40,282 bases of DNA from Betaproteobacteria bacterium (GTDB taxonomy: Bacteria > Pseudomonadota > Gammaproteobacteria > Burkholderiales > Casimicrobiaceae). Below, piece by piece: positions 24,391 to 33,626 of the stretch. The translations under genes and the position numbers were made by a program. The stretch lies in assembly GCA_027492485.1 (NCBI GenBank), contig JAPUER010000070.1:1-40282 (forward strand), written 5' to 3'. How positions within the stretch are numbered: position 1 is the first letter of the stretch; every line of letters begins with the position of its first letter. The notes below the pieces were generated by a model, which was given only the letters and a program-made list of their open reading frames with translations, searched no databases and had not been told where the DNA came from.

Positions 24391-25593
24391 GTGGAAGCAC
24401 TCAAGACGGCCAACGACACGCTCTTCATTCTGCTGGGCGCGATCATGGTGCTGGCCATGCATGCGGGGTTCGCGTTTCTGGAGCTGGGCACCGTGCGCGC
24501 CAAGAATCAGGTCAACGCGCTGGTCAAGATCCTCGCCGATTTCGCGGTGTCGACGGTGGCCTACTTCGTGGTGGGTTACTGGATCGCTTACGGCGCGCAT
24601 TTCTTCGGCCCGGCCGAGGCGCTGGCGGCGAAGAGCGGCTACGAGCTGGTCAAGTTTTTCTTCCTGCTCACCTTCGCGGCGGCGATCCCGGCCATCGTGT
24701 CCGGCGGCATCGCCGAGCGCGCCCGCTTTGGCCCGCAGCTGGTCGCCACGCTATTGCTGGTCGCGCTGGTCTATCCGTTGTTCGAGCGCATCGCGTGGAA
24801 TGGCGGCTTTGGCCTGCAGGCCTGGCTCAAGGGCACGTTCGGCGAGGAGTTCCACGACTTCGCCGGCTCCGTCGTGGTGCACACGGTCGGCGGCTGGATC
24901 GGCCTCATCGCCGTGCTGCTGCTCGGCCCGCGCAGCGGCCGCTACGGCAAGCAGGGGCAGATTGCCGCGCACCCGCCGTCATCGATTCCCTTTCTCGCGC
25001 TCGGCGCCTGGGTGCTGGCGGTGGGCTGGTTCGGCTTCAACGTGATGAGCGCGCAGACGATCGACAAGATCAGCGGCCTGGTGGCGGTGAATTCGCTGAT
25101 GGCGATGGTCGGCGGCACGCTGGTGGCGCTGCTGGTCGGGCGCAACGATCCCGGCTTCGCTTACAACGGCCCGCTAGCCGGGCTGGTGGCCGTCTGCGCC
25201 GGCTCCGACGTCATGCACCCGCTCGGCGCGCTGGCGGTGGGCGGCATTGCCGGTGCCATCTTCGTCTACCTGTTCACGCTGACGCAGAACAAATGGAAGA
25301 TCGACGACGTGCTCGGCGTGTGGCCGCTGCATGGCCTGTGCGGCGCCTGGGGCGGCATTGCCGCGGGCATCTTCGGCAGCAAGGCGCTCGGCGGCATCGG
25401 TGGCGTCGCGTTTGCGTCGCAACTGATCGGCACACTGACCGGCATTGCAATCGCGGTGTCCGGCGCCACCATCGTCTACGGCGCGATCAGGTACTTCGCC
25501 GGCCTGCGGCTGGACGCCGAGGAGGAGTACAACGGCGCCGACCTGACCATTCACAAGATCACCGCCACGCCGGGCATGGACCCGCGCGGGTAG
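24391..25593 (+). CDS. amtB: Ammonium transporter, Amt family
   Basis: 400 aa inner-membrane channel for ammonium uptake. GTG 24391 is chosen because GGGGGGAA lies just upstream and the first helix (TLFILLGAIMVLAMHAGFAFLELG) then starts at residue 10. The open frame to 24349 has no ribosome site. About eleven hydrophobic segments follow. The twin pore histidines are His164 (VVVHTVGGW) and His314 (WPLHGLCGAW), and Asp156 (EFHDFAGS) is the conserved structural Asp. No glnK/PII gene precedes it, which is unlike the usual glnK-amtB operon, so PII control would have to come from elsewhere. Confidence 0.95.
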   Translation: MEALKTANDTLFILLGAIMVLAMHAGFAFLELGTVRAKNQVNALVKILADFAVSTVAYFVVGYWIAYGAHFFGPAEALAAKSGYELVKFFFLLTFAAAIPAIVSGGIAERARFGPQLVATLLLVALVYPLFERIAWNGGFGLQAWLKGTFGEEFHDFAGSVVVHTVGGWIGLIAVLLLGPRSGRYGKQGQIAAHPPSSIPFLALGAWVLAVGWFGFNVMSAQTIDKISGLVAVNSLMAMVGGTLVALLVGRNDPGFAYNGPLAGLVAVCAGSDVMHPLGALAVGGIAGAIFVYLFTLTQNKWKIDDVLGVWPLHGLCGAWGGIAAGIFGSKALGGIGGVAFASQLIGTLTGIAIAVSGATIVYGAIRYFAGLRLDAEEEYNGADLTIHKITATPGMDPRG

Positions 25594-25758
25594 GCTTGTT
25601 ACGTCGGCCGCGGATAGAGGTTCCGCTCGAACTCCTATGAAAACTTGCTGCGCCGCAGTAAAATCACTGGTTTCTTCTTTCACCCGGCGGCGCCCGTTCT
25701 GGCGTTGACGGCGGCCGGCGACGATGCGGGCCGCCAGCGCGGGTGCTTCAGGTGACCC

Positions 25759-27603
25759 ATGACTACCAGCGCGAACTCCGGCCTTCGCAATATCGCCATC
25801 ATTGCCCACGTCGACCACGGCAAGACGACGCTCGTCGACTGCCTGCTCAAGCAGTCGGGCACCTTCGCCGCGCACGAGCAGGTCGGCGAGCGGGTGATGG
25901 ACAGCAACGACATCGAAAAAGAGCGCGGCATCACCATCCTGGCCAAGAACTGCGCGGTGACCTACAAGGGCACGCGGATCAACATCGTCGACACCCCCGG
26001 CCATGCCGATTTCGGCGGCGAGGTCGAGCGTGTGCTGTCGATGGTCGACGGCGCGCTGCTGCTGGTGGACGCCGTCGAAGGCCCGATGCCGCAGACGCGC
26101 TTCGTGACCAAGAAAGCGCTGGCGCTCGGCCACAAGATCATCGTGGTGGTCAACAAGGTGGACCGCCCCGGCGCGCGCCCCGACTGGGTGGTCAACCAGA
26201 CCTTCGAACTGTTCGACAAGCTCGGCGCCACCGAGGAACAGCTCGACTTCCCGGTCGTCTACGCCAGCGGCCTCAACGGCTGGGCGAGCCTGACCGAGGG
26301 CGAAACCGGCACCAACATGGAGCCGCTGTTCGACACCGTGCTCGGCAAGATTCCGGCGCCGCACCTCGACGACAAGGCGCCGCTGCAATTGCAAATCTCG
26401 GCGCTCGACTACAACAGCTACGTCGGCCGCATCGGTATCGGCCGCATCCATCGCGGCACCATCAAGCCCGGCGCGCAATATGCGCTGCGCTACGGCGACG
26501 AGGAGCGCGGCATCGCCAAGGTCAATCAGGTGCTGACTTTCAAGGGCCTGGAGCGCACCGAGGCCGAGATCGCCAGCGCCGGCGACATCGTCGCCATCAC
26601 CGGTATTGCCGATCTGGGCATCGGCTACACGATCTGCGACCGCGAGAAACCGGAAGGCCTGCCGCCGATCGCGGTGGACGAGCCGACGCTGACCATGAGC
26701 TTTTGCGTCAACACCTCGCCGCAGGCAGGTCGCGAAGGCAAGTTTGTCACCTCGCGCCAGATCCGTGACCGTCTGCAGAAAGAGCTGCTCGCCAACGTCG
26801 CGCTGAAAGTGGAAGACACCGAGGACGCCGACATCTTCCGCGTCTCCGGGCGCGGCGAATTGCATCTGACGATCCTGGTCGAGAACATGCGCCGCGAAGG
26901 CTACGAGCTGGCCGTCGGCAAACCGGAAGTGCTGTTCAAAACGATCGACGGCGTGCAGTGCGAACCGATGGAAGCGTTGACCGTGGACGTCGAGGAAGGC
27001 CATCAGGGCGGCGTCATGCAGGCGCTCGGCGAGCGCCGCGGTGAGCTGACCAACATGGAGAACGACGGCCGTGGCCGTGCCCGCGTCGAATACCGCATTC
27101 CGGCGCGCGGTCTGATCGGCTTCCAGAACGAATTCATGAACCTCACGCGCGGCACCGGCCTGATCTCGCACATCTTCGACGGCTATGCCCCGCATCGCGG
27201 CGACATTCCGGGCCGCCGCAACGGCGTGCTGATCTCGCAGGACGACGGCAATGCGGTCGGCTATTCGCTGTTCTCATTGCAGGAACGCGGCCGCCTGTTC
27301 GTCTCGCCCGGCGACATCGTGTACGAGGGCATGCTGGTCGGCATCCACAGCCGCGACAACGATCTCGTGGTCAACCCGATCAAGGAAAAGAAGCTCACCA
27401 ACGTGCGCTCCGCCGGCAAGGACGAGAACATCCTGCTGACGCCGCCGGTGAAGCTGACGCTCGAATACGCCGTCGAGTTCATCGAGGACGACGAGCTGGT
27501 CGAGGTGACGCCGAAGTCGATCCGCCTGCGCAAACGCTACCTGATCGAACACGAGCGCAAGGCCGCGAGTCGGCGCGCTGAGGCAGCGGCGGCTACCGCG
27601 TAA
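25759..27603 (+). CDS. typA: Ribosome-associated GTPase TypA/BipA
   Basis: 614 aa translational GTPase that binds the ribosome and helps 50S assembly and stress or cold adaptation. G1 AHVDHGKTT (16-24), switch I KERGITI, G3 [10 protein letters not shown] and G4 NKVD are intact. EF-G-like domains II, III and V follow, and the C-terminal domain unique to BipA is seen near [30 protein letters not shown] and [21 protein letters not shown]. Length is normal. ATG 25759 has only a weak AGGTG ribosome site. It is monocistronic, facing surA across repeat copy D. Confidence 0.97.
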   Translation: MTTSANSGLRNIAIIAHVDHGKTTLVDCLLKQSGTFAAHEQVGERVMDSNDIEKERGITILAKNCAVTYKGTRINIVDTPGHADFGGEVERVLSMVDGALLLVDAVEGPMPQTRFVTKKALALGHKIIVVVNKVDRPGARPDWVVNQTFELFDKLGATEEQLDFPVVYASGLNGWASLTEGETGTNMEPLFDTVLGKIPAPHLDDKAPLQLQISALDYNSYVGRIGIGRIHRGTIKPGAQYALRYGDEERGIAKVNQVLTFKGLERTEAEIASAGDIVAITGIADLGIGYTICDREKPEGLPPIAVDEPTLTMSFCVNTSPQAGREGKFVTSRQIRDRLQKELLANVALKVEDTEDADIFRVSGRGELHLTILVENMRREGYELAVGKPEVLFKTIDGVQCEPMEALTVDVEEGHQGGVMQALGERRGELTNMENDGRGRARVEYRIPARGLIGFQNEFMNLTRGTGLISHIFDGYAPHRGDIPGRRNGVLISQDDGNAVGYSLFSLQERGRLFVSPGDIVYEGMLVGIHSRDNDLVVNPIKEKKLTNVRSAGKDENILLTPPVKLTLEYAVEFIEDDELVEVTPKSIRLRKRYLIEHERKAASRRAEAAAATA

Positions 27604-27677
27604 CGCGGACGCCCCGGCCGTCGGGGTCGGCCGCCGTCATCGACGCGGTGACCGCGCACGACGGCATTTTGCCGGTA

Positions 27678-27795
27678 TAGCTTTTCGGTGAAACGCCCAT
27701 TCAATATGGGCGCAGAGCTTAAAAGGCCGCAATGTCGACTTGGCCGGAAATCTGGCTGTAAGCCCTGTACCAGTGCCGCATTGACGAAAAAGCTG
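27678..27795 (+). repeat. Dispersed ~118 bp repeat, copy D (used as reference)
   Basis: 118 bp, ends TAGCTTTT ... AAAAGCTG, with similarity continuing outward (GCCGGTA before, ATGCCGGC after). Contains hairpin GCCCAT-tcaat-ATGGGC, AGAGCTTAAAAG, GTCGACTTGGC, TAAGCCCTG and GACGAAAAAGCTG. It lies in the 241 bp gap between the convergent typA and surA genes. The flanks on both sides are plain GC-rich sequence. Confidence 0.85.
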
Positions 27796-27844
27796 ATGCC
27801 GGCTTGACCACGGCGGCGGACGCCGCGGCGTGGCCCGCCGACGG

Positions 27845-29158
27845 TTAACTGTCGGCCAGTTTGACCTCGACCGTTGCGCGGTCGCGCTGCTCGCGCATCC
27901 AGGTTTGATACGCCTCGTCCGCCTTGCGGTCGCGCAGCGCGAGGCGCGCGCTTTGCCGCGTGCGCTCGCGGGTGACGTCCTGGCTGCGCCGCTCGGTGAC
28001 TTCCAGCAGGTGGAAGCCGAACTGCGTTCGCACCGGGCCGACCACCGTGTTCAGCGCCGCCTTGTTCATCGCGGCCTCGAATTCGGGCACGGTGTCGCCC
28101 GGCGACACCCAGCCCAGTTCGCCGCCCTTTTGCGCGCTGCCGTCTTCGCTGCTCAGCTTGGCGATGTCCTCGAACTTGGCGCCGGCGGCGATGCGATCTT
28201 TCAGCCGCTCGATCTTGGCCTTGGCCTCGGACTCGCCGACCAGATCGTTGACGCGCACCAGGATGTGCCGCGCCTTGTTCTGCTCGACGACTGCCTTCTG
28301 CTCGCCCTGACGCTTGTCGATCAGGCGCACAATGTGAAAGCCGTTGGCGCTGCGCAGCACGTTGCTGACTTCGCCCGCCTGCAGCTTGCTGGCGGCATCG
28401 GAGTAAAGCGCCGGCAGACGGTCGGCCTGCCGCCAGCCGAGCGATCCGCCCTGTGCCGCATCGTTGGCGTCGGAGAACACGGCAGCGATCTGGCCGAACG
28501 GCGTCCCGGTTTTCAGTTGCCGCAACGCTTCCTCGGCGCGCTTGCGGCGGGTCTCCACCTGATCGGGCGTCGCCTGCTCCGGCACCAGCACCAGAATGTG
28601 GGCAAGCTGGTACTCGGCCTGATTGGCGCCCTGCGCCTTGGCCAGCGCCAGATAGCCGTCGATCTCGCCGTCGGTGACCACCACCCGCGATTCGACCTCG
28701 CGCTCGCGGACGCGATTGATGATGATCTCGTTCTTCAGTTCCTCGCGGAATTTTTCGATCGACACGCCATCCTTGCGTAGCGCTGCGGCGAACTGTTGCA
28801 TCGACATCTTGTTCTCGGCGGCGATCCGCTGCAGCGACGCGTTGACCACCTCGTCGTCGGCGCGGATGCCGTACTCCTTGGCGTACTGCAATTGCACTTT
28901 CTCGTTGATGAAGCGCTCCAGCACCTGCGCATCGAGCTCGGCGTCCGGCGGCGTGGCTACGCCCTGGCGCTTGAGCTGGGCGAGCACCGCCCGTTTCTGC
29001 TCGTTCAACTCGTAGCGGGTGATCACTTCGTCGTTGACCACCGCGACCACGCGGTCGACGAGCTGGATGCGTCCGCTCTGCGCATGCAGCGGAAGACTGG
29101 TCGCGGCCAGCACGGTGAGGAGGGCGGCGAGGGGAGCAAGGGCGGGCGTTTTCATCAT
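27845..29158 (-). CDS. surA: Periplasmic chaperone/peptidyl-prolyl isomerase SurA
   Basis: 437 aa periplasmic chaperone for outer-membrane proteins, including LptD encoded upstream. Signal peptide MMKTPALAPLAALLTVLAATSLPLHAQ (ATG 29158 or 29155). The N-terminal SurA domain follows (VDRVVAVVNDEVITRYEL), then two parvulin domains beginning QAEYQLAHILVLVPE and NKARHILVRVND, each with a GGxLGW motif (GGSLGWRQ, GGELGWVSPGD). A C-terminal helix completes the chaperone module. It starts 46 nt after the lptD stop, so lptD-surA is one operon. The pdxA and rsmA genes that often follow surA are absent here. Confidence 0.96.
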   Translation of the reverse strand: MMKTPALAPLAALLTVLAATSLPLHAQSGRIQLVDRVVAVVNDEVITRYELNEQKRAVLAQLKRQGVATPPDAELDAQVLERFINEKVQLQYAKEYGIRADDEVVNASLQRIAAENKMSMQQFAAALRKDGVSIEKFREELKNEIIINRVREREVESRVVVTDGEIDGYLALAKAQGANQAEYQLAHILVLVPEQATPDQVETRRKRAEEALRQLKTGTPFGQIAAVFSDANDAAQGGSLGWRQADRLPALYSDAASKLQAGEVSNVLRSANGFHIVRLIDKRQGEQKAVVEQNKARHILVRVNDLVGESEAKAKIERLKDRIAAGAKFEDIAKLSSEDGSAQKGGELGWVSPGDTVPEFEAAMNKAALNTVVGPVRTQFGFHLLEVTERRSQDVTRERTRQSARLALRDRKADEAYQTWMREQRDRATVEVKLADS

Positions 29159-29204
29159 GGAGCGGTCGATTGACTGGGGTAACCGGCGGTCGCCGGGCGG
29201 CGAA

Positions 29205-31673
29205 TTATGGAATGTAAGGCCCGTAGGGCGTGCCCGGATTCCACGGCGTGAACATGGGGCTGCTCGGGGCGACCGGCTCGTCGACGCGGCGACGGGTCGG
29301 ATTCTCATAGAGCAGAGAATAGCCCGGAATGTTCCGCTTGAGCACGTCGAGCGGGTTCGAGCCTACCCGGCCGAGGCCGTTCAGCTCGAGTTGCAGGAAG
29401 AACGTATTGGTGGCGGTGGTGGTGGTGGTAGCGATGCGCTGCGCCACCGCGCGGATGACGTAGCAGCAGCCGTCGTATTCAAGGCCAAGCACGCTTTCGG
29501 TCAGGCGGCGGTCGGCGATCGAATAGTTGACGCGGCCCACCGCGTACAAATTGCGATAGACCGGCCATTGGCCGGCAACGTCGATCTGCTTGACCTGCAC
29601 CGGCCCGGTGTTGGTTACCAGTTCGCGAATGGCGCGATAGTTGATGTTGAGTGTCCGCGACCGCTCCGGCGTATAGCGCAGGCCGAGCGAATAGCGTTCG
29701 GTCTGACCCAGATTGGCGTTGTATTGCGCGTTGCCCTCGACATACAGCGCATCGGTCACCCGGCCGTTCGCGGAAAACAGCAGGTCGGAGCTGTTGCTGT
29801 CGCGCCTGCTTTCGCCCGGTAGCGTCACCTGCTGGTCGGCAAAGTAGACGCGGCCGCCGAGCGTCAGGCGCAGTCGTTCCTTCTGCGAATCGGCGTCGAA
29901 CAGCCTGGAGGTCAGCCCCACCGACAGTTGACGCGTGTCGCCGATGCGGTCCTGCCCGACGTAGCGGTTTTCGCTGAACAGTTGCAGCTGGTTGAAATCG
30001 GCCAGCGCGGTGTCGAACACCGGCGTTTCGCTTTGGTCGCGATACGGGATGTAGGTGAACATCGCCCGCGGTTCGAGCGTCTGTACAAAGCTGCTGCCGA
30101 AGATCGAGGTGTTGCGCTCGAAGCGCAGGCCGGCATCGATGCTGCTGATCGGCAGCACGCGCGTGGAATCGCGATAGTCGTCGAAGGTGCCGGTCAGCCG
30201 GTAGCGGGTGGCATGCAGGCCGATCTTCGGCGTCACGAAGAAACCCGGCGTGTCGTAGCGCCAGGCGAGCGTGCCGTAGCCGTAGGCGCGGTAGCCCGAG
30301 GGCAGCGCCGCGTTGGGGTACTGGAAACGGGTGACGTCGCTGCTCAGCTTGAACTCGAGCGGCAGATCGGACAGCGGCTTGTACACCGGCGATTCGGCGG
30401 ACAGTTGCGGCACCCGGTCGTAAGGCGGCAACACCACGGCACCCGGATCCTGCAGGGTCTGGAAGCGCTGCGCTTTCGCCGTCAGCAGCCAGTCGTTATT
30501 GCGCCAGGTGAGGGTGGCGTCGCGCGGCAGCGTGGTGATCGACGTGATCGACACGAAATCGGCGAGATCGACGAAGTAGCGCGCATCCGAGACGTGGTTG
30601 TAGTTCACCGTCAGCGTCAGATTCGGCGAAAAGAGCTGGGTATGGCGGATATTGGTGGCATCCCGGGTGGCATCGGCCAGCCGGTCGCGGGGCAGGATTT
30701 CGCCGTTCCAGTCGCCCAGCGCACGCCCGAACGGGGTGTCGAACAGGTAACGCGCCTGGCCGTTGAACAGCACGCCGCGCTTGCTCATCAGGCGCGGCGT
30801 CAGCGTGGCGTCGTAGTTCGGCGCGAGGTTGAAGTAGTACGGTAACTGGATGTCGAGACCGCGGTTGCCGCTGGTGCCGTAAGTGGCGGCGAGGAAGCCG
30901 CTCTTGCGCTCGTTCTTCAGCGGAAAGCTGAACTGCGGCAGCCACGCCACCGGCAGGCTGCCAAGATAGATGCGCGCATCCTTGGCGACGCCAATCGAGG
31001 TGTTTTCGTCGAGATCGAGTTGCGCCACCTCCAGTCGCCACGCCGGCGCATCGCCGACGCAGGTGGAATAGGTGCCGCGCTGGATGCGGTACTGCTCGGG
31101 GCCGGTGAACTGCAATTGCTCGGCCTTGCCGCGGCCCTTGTAGACGCCGAGCACGAAGGTCGGCTGCTTCATGAATCCGGTCGCCGTGTCGCGCCGGTAT
31201 TCGAGTTCGGGGCCGGTCACCAGATCCTGCCAGGAGCGGATCACCACATTGCCGCGGGCACGGATGGTGTCGATGTCGAACTCGTAGCGCAACCAGTCGG
31301 AGAGGACCTGCTTCGACGGCGAGCGCATGTCGACGGCGCCGGTCGCTTCGACGAAACGGTTGTCTTCACCCTGCGACTCGCGGGCGAAAATGGTGGTCGT
31401 TTCCTTGCCGTCGGGCGGCGGCGGCTGCAACTGCAACGGGTAGCTGCCGTTCGACGAAATGGCCGACGGGCAGTAGATCGGAGCAAATTGCGGGGCGCCG
31501 GTTGGCCCCGCCAGCGCGGCGGCCAGCGGCGTCATCGTTGCCGCACCGGCAGCGATGGCCGCGCCGCCCAAGGCTGCCGCCGAGCAATAGCCGGTCGATT
31601 GCGCGCTCACCGAGGCACAGAGCACGGCGGTGCACACGAAGGCGGGAGCAGGCAGATAGCGCGTTGCAGTCAC
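29205..31673 (-). CDS. lptD: LPS-assembly outer-membrane protein LptD
   Basis: 822 aa outer-membrane barrel that, with LptE, inserts lipopolysaccharide. GTG 31673 is chosen, giving signal peptide VTATRYLPAPAFVCTAVLCASVSAQ; the frame continues upstream into the divergent amgK gene, which is unlikely. The jellyroll/OstA domain appears as GAVDMRSPSKQVLSDWLRYEFDIDTIRARGNV; the barrel fills the rest. Cys30 and a CC pair in GCCYVIRAV near the C terminus correspond to E. coli Cys31 and Cys724-725 of the interleaved disulfides. It is followed by surA and is divergent from amgK-murU, an arrangement shared by Pseudomonas and many betaproteobacteria. Confidence 0.95.
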   Translation of the reverse strand: MTATRYLPAPAFVCTAVLCASVSAQSTGYCSAAALGGAAIAAGAATMTPLAAALAGPTGAPQFAPIYCPSAISSNGSYPLQLQPPPPDGKETTTIFARESQGEDNRFVEATGAVDMRSPSKQVLSDWLRYEFDIDTIRARGNVVIRSWQDLVTGPELEYRRDTATGFMKQPTFVLGVYKGRGKAEQLQFTGPEQYRIQRGTYSTCVGDAPAWRLEVAQLDLDENTSIGVAKDARIYLGSLPVAWLPQFSFPLKNERKSGFLAATYGTSGNRGLDIQLPYYFNLAPNYDATLTPRLMSKRGVLFNGQARYLFDTPFGRALGDWNGEILPRDRLADATRDATNIRHTQLFSPNLTLTVNYNHVSDARYFVDLADFVSITSITTLPRDATLTWRNNDWLLTAKAQRFQTLQDPGAVVLPPYDRVPQLSAESPVYKPLSDLPLEFKLSSDVTRFQYPNAALPSGYRAYGYGTLAWRYDTPGFFVTPKIGLHATRYRLTGTFDDYRDSTRVLPISSIDAGLRFERNTSIFGSSFVQTLEPRAMFTYIPYRDQSETPVFDTALADFNQLQLFSENRYVGQDRIGDTRQLSVGLTSRLFDADSQKERLRLTLGGRVYFADQQVTLPGESRRDSNSSDLLFSANGRVTDALYVEGNAQYNANLGQTERYSLGLRYTPERSRTLNINYRAIRELVTNTGPVQVKQIDVAGQWPVYRNLYAVGRVNYSIADRRLTESVLGLEYDGCCYVIRAVAQRIATTTTTATNTFFLQLELNGLGRVGSNPLDVLKRNIPGYSLLYENPTRRRVDEPVAPSSPMFTPWNPGTPYGPYIP

Positions 31674-31715
31674 GAAGCGGGCGTCGGCAAAGCGTGGGCA
31701 AGGCCCGGTCGCTGG

Positions 31716-31730
31716 TTGATAAACTATCAA
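31716..31730. promoter_or_regulatory. Small inverted repeat in the lptD-amgK divergent region
   Basis: TTGATA-aac-TATCAA in a locally AT-rich stretch between the divergent lptD and amgK starts. This is probably the promoter area of one or both genes; no full -35/-10 pair is convincing. Confidence 0.45.
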
Positions 31731-31815
31731 GTTTAGCCGACAAATCAAGTGCTTACGGGCGGGTTGCCGCCTCCGGCGCGGCGTTGGCACCGTGCGGTCA
31801 TCGTCCGCAGCTTGC

Positions 31816-32865
31816 ATGCAACGAATCAACATTTCTCCCGCGCAGGCCGACGAGCGCCTGGCCGAAGCCGTACGCTGGCTCGCTGCCGTCGGCGGCAAGT
31901 GGTCGTCGATCGAACCGGCGTCGGCGGACGCCAGTTTCCGCCGCTATTTCCGCGTTCGTGCCAGCGCCGACGACGCCACCGCGATCGTGATGGACGCGCC
32001 GCCGCCGAAAGAAGACGTGCGGCCGTTTCTCAATGTCAGCCGCTTGCTTGCCGATGGCGGTATCCACGTGCCGGCGGTGTTCGCCGCCGACGTCGAGCGC
32101 GGCTTGCTGCTGCTCGGCGACCTTGGCAATACGACTTATTTGCGCGCCCTGTCGGAGGCGACCGACAGCGAGCGGCAACGCCTGTTTGCCGATGCCATCG
32201 CCACGCTGGTGCAGTTGCAGCAGATCGACCCGGCGCGGGCGCAGACACCGCTTGCCTCTTATGACGCCGCGCTGCTGCGCCGCGAGGTCGATCTTTTCCC
32301 GGAGTGGTATCTCGGGCACCACTGCCGGATCGAACTGACCGACGACGAGAAAAATGCGCTGGAGCGCATCTACGCCATGCTGATCGCCAGCGCCCTCGCG
32401 CAGCCGACCGTGCTGGTGCATCGCGACTACATGCCGCGCAACCTGATGGTCACCGATGAGCGCAATCCGGGCGTGCTCGACTATCAGGACGCGGTGGTTG
32501 GTCCGATCAGCTACGACGTCGCCTCGCTGCTGCGCGACGCCTTCCTGAGCTGGGAAGAACCGCAGGTCATCGACTGGGTGGCGCGTTACTGGGATCGCGC
32601 CCGCAAGGCCGGCTTGCCGGTGCGCGAGGACTTCTCCGAGTTCTATCGCGAGTTCGAGTGGATGGGCTTGCAGCGGCATCTGAAGGTGCTGGGCATTTTC
32701 GCCCGCATCAACTATCGCGACGGCAAGCCGCATTACCTGACCGACACGCCGCGCTTCGTGCGCTACGTGCGCCACGCGGCAGCGCGCTATCAGGCCTTCG
32801 CGCCGCTCGGCGCGCTGTTCGACCGCATCGAAGGCAGCGCCGCCAAAGTGGGCTACACGTTTTGA
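31816..32865 (+). CDS. amgK: N-acetylmuramate/N-acetylglucosamine kinase AmgK
   Basis: 349 aa sugar kinase of the aminoglycoside phosphotransferase fold. It phosphorylates MurNAc (and GlcNAc) at C1 in the peptidoglycan recycling route that bypasses de novo UDP-MurNAc synthesis and lowers fosfomycin sensitivity. The kinase motifs are visible: VLVHRDYMPRNL (His202, Asp204, Asn209) and the metal-binding Asp222 in VLDYQDAVVGPISYD. ASFRRYFRVRA at the N terminus is the nucleotide loop. ATG 31816 is used; a GTG at 31792 is possible. Its stop touches the start region of murU, so the two are translated together. Confidence 0.93.
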   Translation: MQRINISPAQADERLAEAVRWLAAVGGKWSSIEPASADASFRRYFRVRASADDATAIVMDAPPPKEDVRPFLNVSRLLADGGIHVPAVFAADVERGLLLLGDLGNTTYLRALSEATDSERQRLFADAIATLVQLQQIDPARAQTPLASYDAALLRREVDLFPEWYLGHHCRIELTDDEKNALERIYAMLIASALAQPTVLVHRDYMPRNLMVTDERNPGVLDYQDAVVGPISYDVASLLRDAFLSWEEPQVIDWVARYWDRARKAGLPVREDFSEFYREFEWMGLQRHLKVLGIFARINYRDGKPHYLTDTPRFVRYVRHAAARYQAFAPLGALFDRIEGSAAKVGYTF

Positions 32866-32879
32866 GTGCCGGGCCGAGC

Positions 32880-33584
32880 GTGGTGCCGGACGCGATGATT
32901 CTTGCCGCCGGGCGCGGCGAACGCATGCGGCCGCTGACAGACCGTCTGCCCAAACCGTTGATCGAGGTGCGCGGCGCGCCGCTGATCGAGCATCACATCC
33001 GCAAGCTGGCGGCGATCGGGGTTCGCCGCATCGTGATCAATCTGAGCTATCTGGCCGAGGCACTGCGGGCCGCACTGGGCGACGGCAGCCGCTTTGGCTG
33101 CGAACTGGTCTACTCGGTGGAGGCGCAGCCGCTGGAATCGGGTGGCGGTGTTGCCACGGCCAGCGGGTACTTCCGTTCGCCGTCGATCCTGCTGGTGAGC
33201 GCCGACATCTATTCCGATTTCGACTATGGCCGCCTGCTGGAGCCGGCCGGCGCCATTGAAAAAGGCGACCGGCGCGCCCATTTCGTCATGGTGCCACCGA
33301 CGCCCGGCGAGCCGGGCGGCGAGTTCGCGCTGACCGGAGCTGGCGATGGCAGCACTGGCAGTGCCGCTGCGCGCGTGCACGCCGGTCAGCCGCGACTGAC
33401 GCTGGCCAACATCGGCGTGCTGGCGACGGCGTCCTGCCAGGCGTGGCCGCGCGGGGTCGCCTTCCGCCTGTTGCCGCACTACCAGCAGTGGGTCGCCGAC
33501 GGCGCCGTGAGCGGTGAACTGTTTCGCGGCCTCTGGCGGAACGTCACCACGGCGGCCGATGTCGAAGCACTGAATGCAGGCTGA
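32880..33584 (+). CDS. murU: N-acetylmuramate-1-phosphate uridylyltransferase MurU
   Basis: About 234 aa nucleotidyltransferase that makes UDP-MurNAc from MurNAc-1-phosphate and UTP, the step after AmgK. The N-terminal signature AMILAAGRGERMRPLTDRLPKPLIEV is complete; ESGGGVATASGYF and LLVSADIYSDFDY (metal site Asp) follow. The start is uncertain: GTG 32880 or 32883 gives a normal N terminus, ATG 32895 removes a few residues, and TTG 32862 overlaps the amgK stop. An insertion rich in Gly/Ser/Ala (LTGAGDGSTGSAAARVHAG) interrupts the middle loop. Confidence 0.92.
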   Translation: MVPDAMILAAGRGERMRPLTDRLPKPLIEVRGAPLIEHHIRKLAAIGVRRIVINLSYLAEALRAALGDGSRFGCELVYSVEAQPLESGGGVATASGYFRSPSILLVSADIYSDFDYGRLLEPAGAIEKGDRRAHFVMVPPTPGEPGGEFALTGAGDGSTGSAAARVHAGQPRLTLANIGVLATASCQAWPRGVAFRLLPHYQQWVADGAVSGELFRGLWRNVTTAADVEALNAG

Positions 33585-33626
33585 TTGCAGTAACAAGTTG
33601 TCCACCATTTTCCGCAGTAAACCATC

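Noticed and set aside
31674-31898. Longer LptD N terminus reaching into amgK
   Set aside because: It would overlap the divergent kinase gene and hide the signal peptide that begins at GTG 31673.
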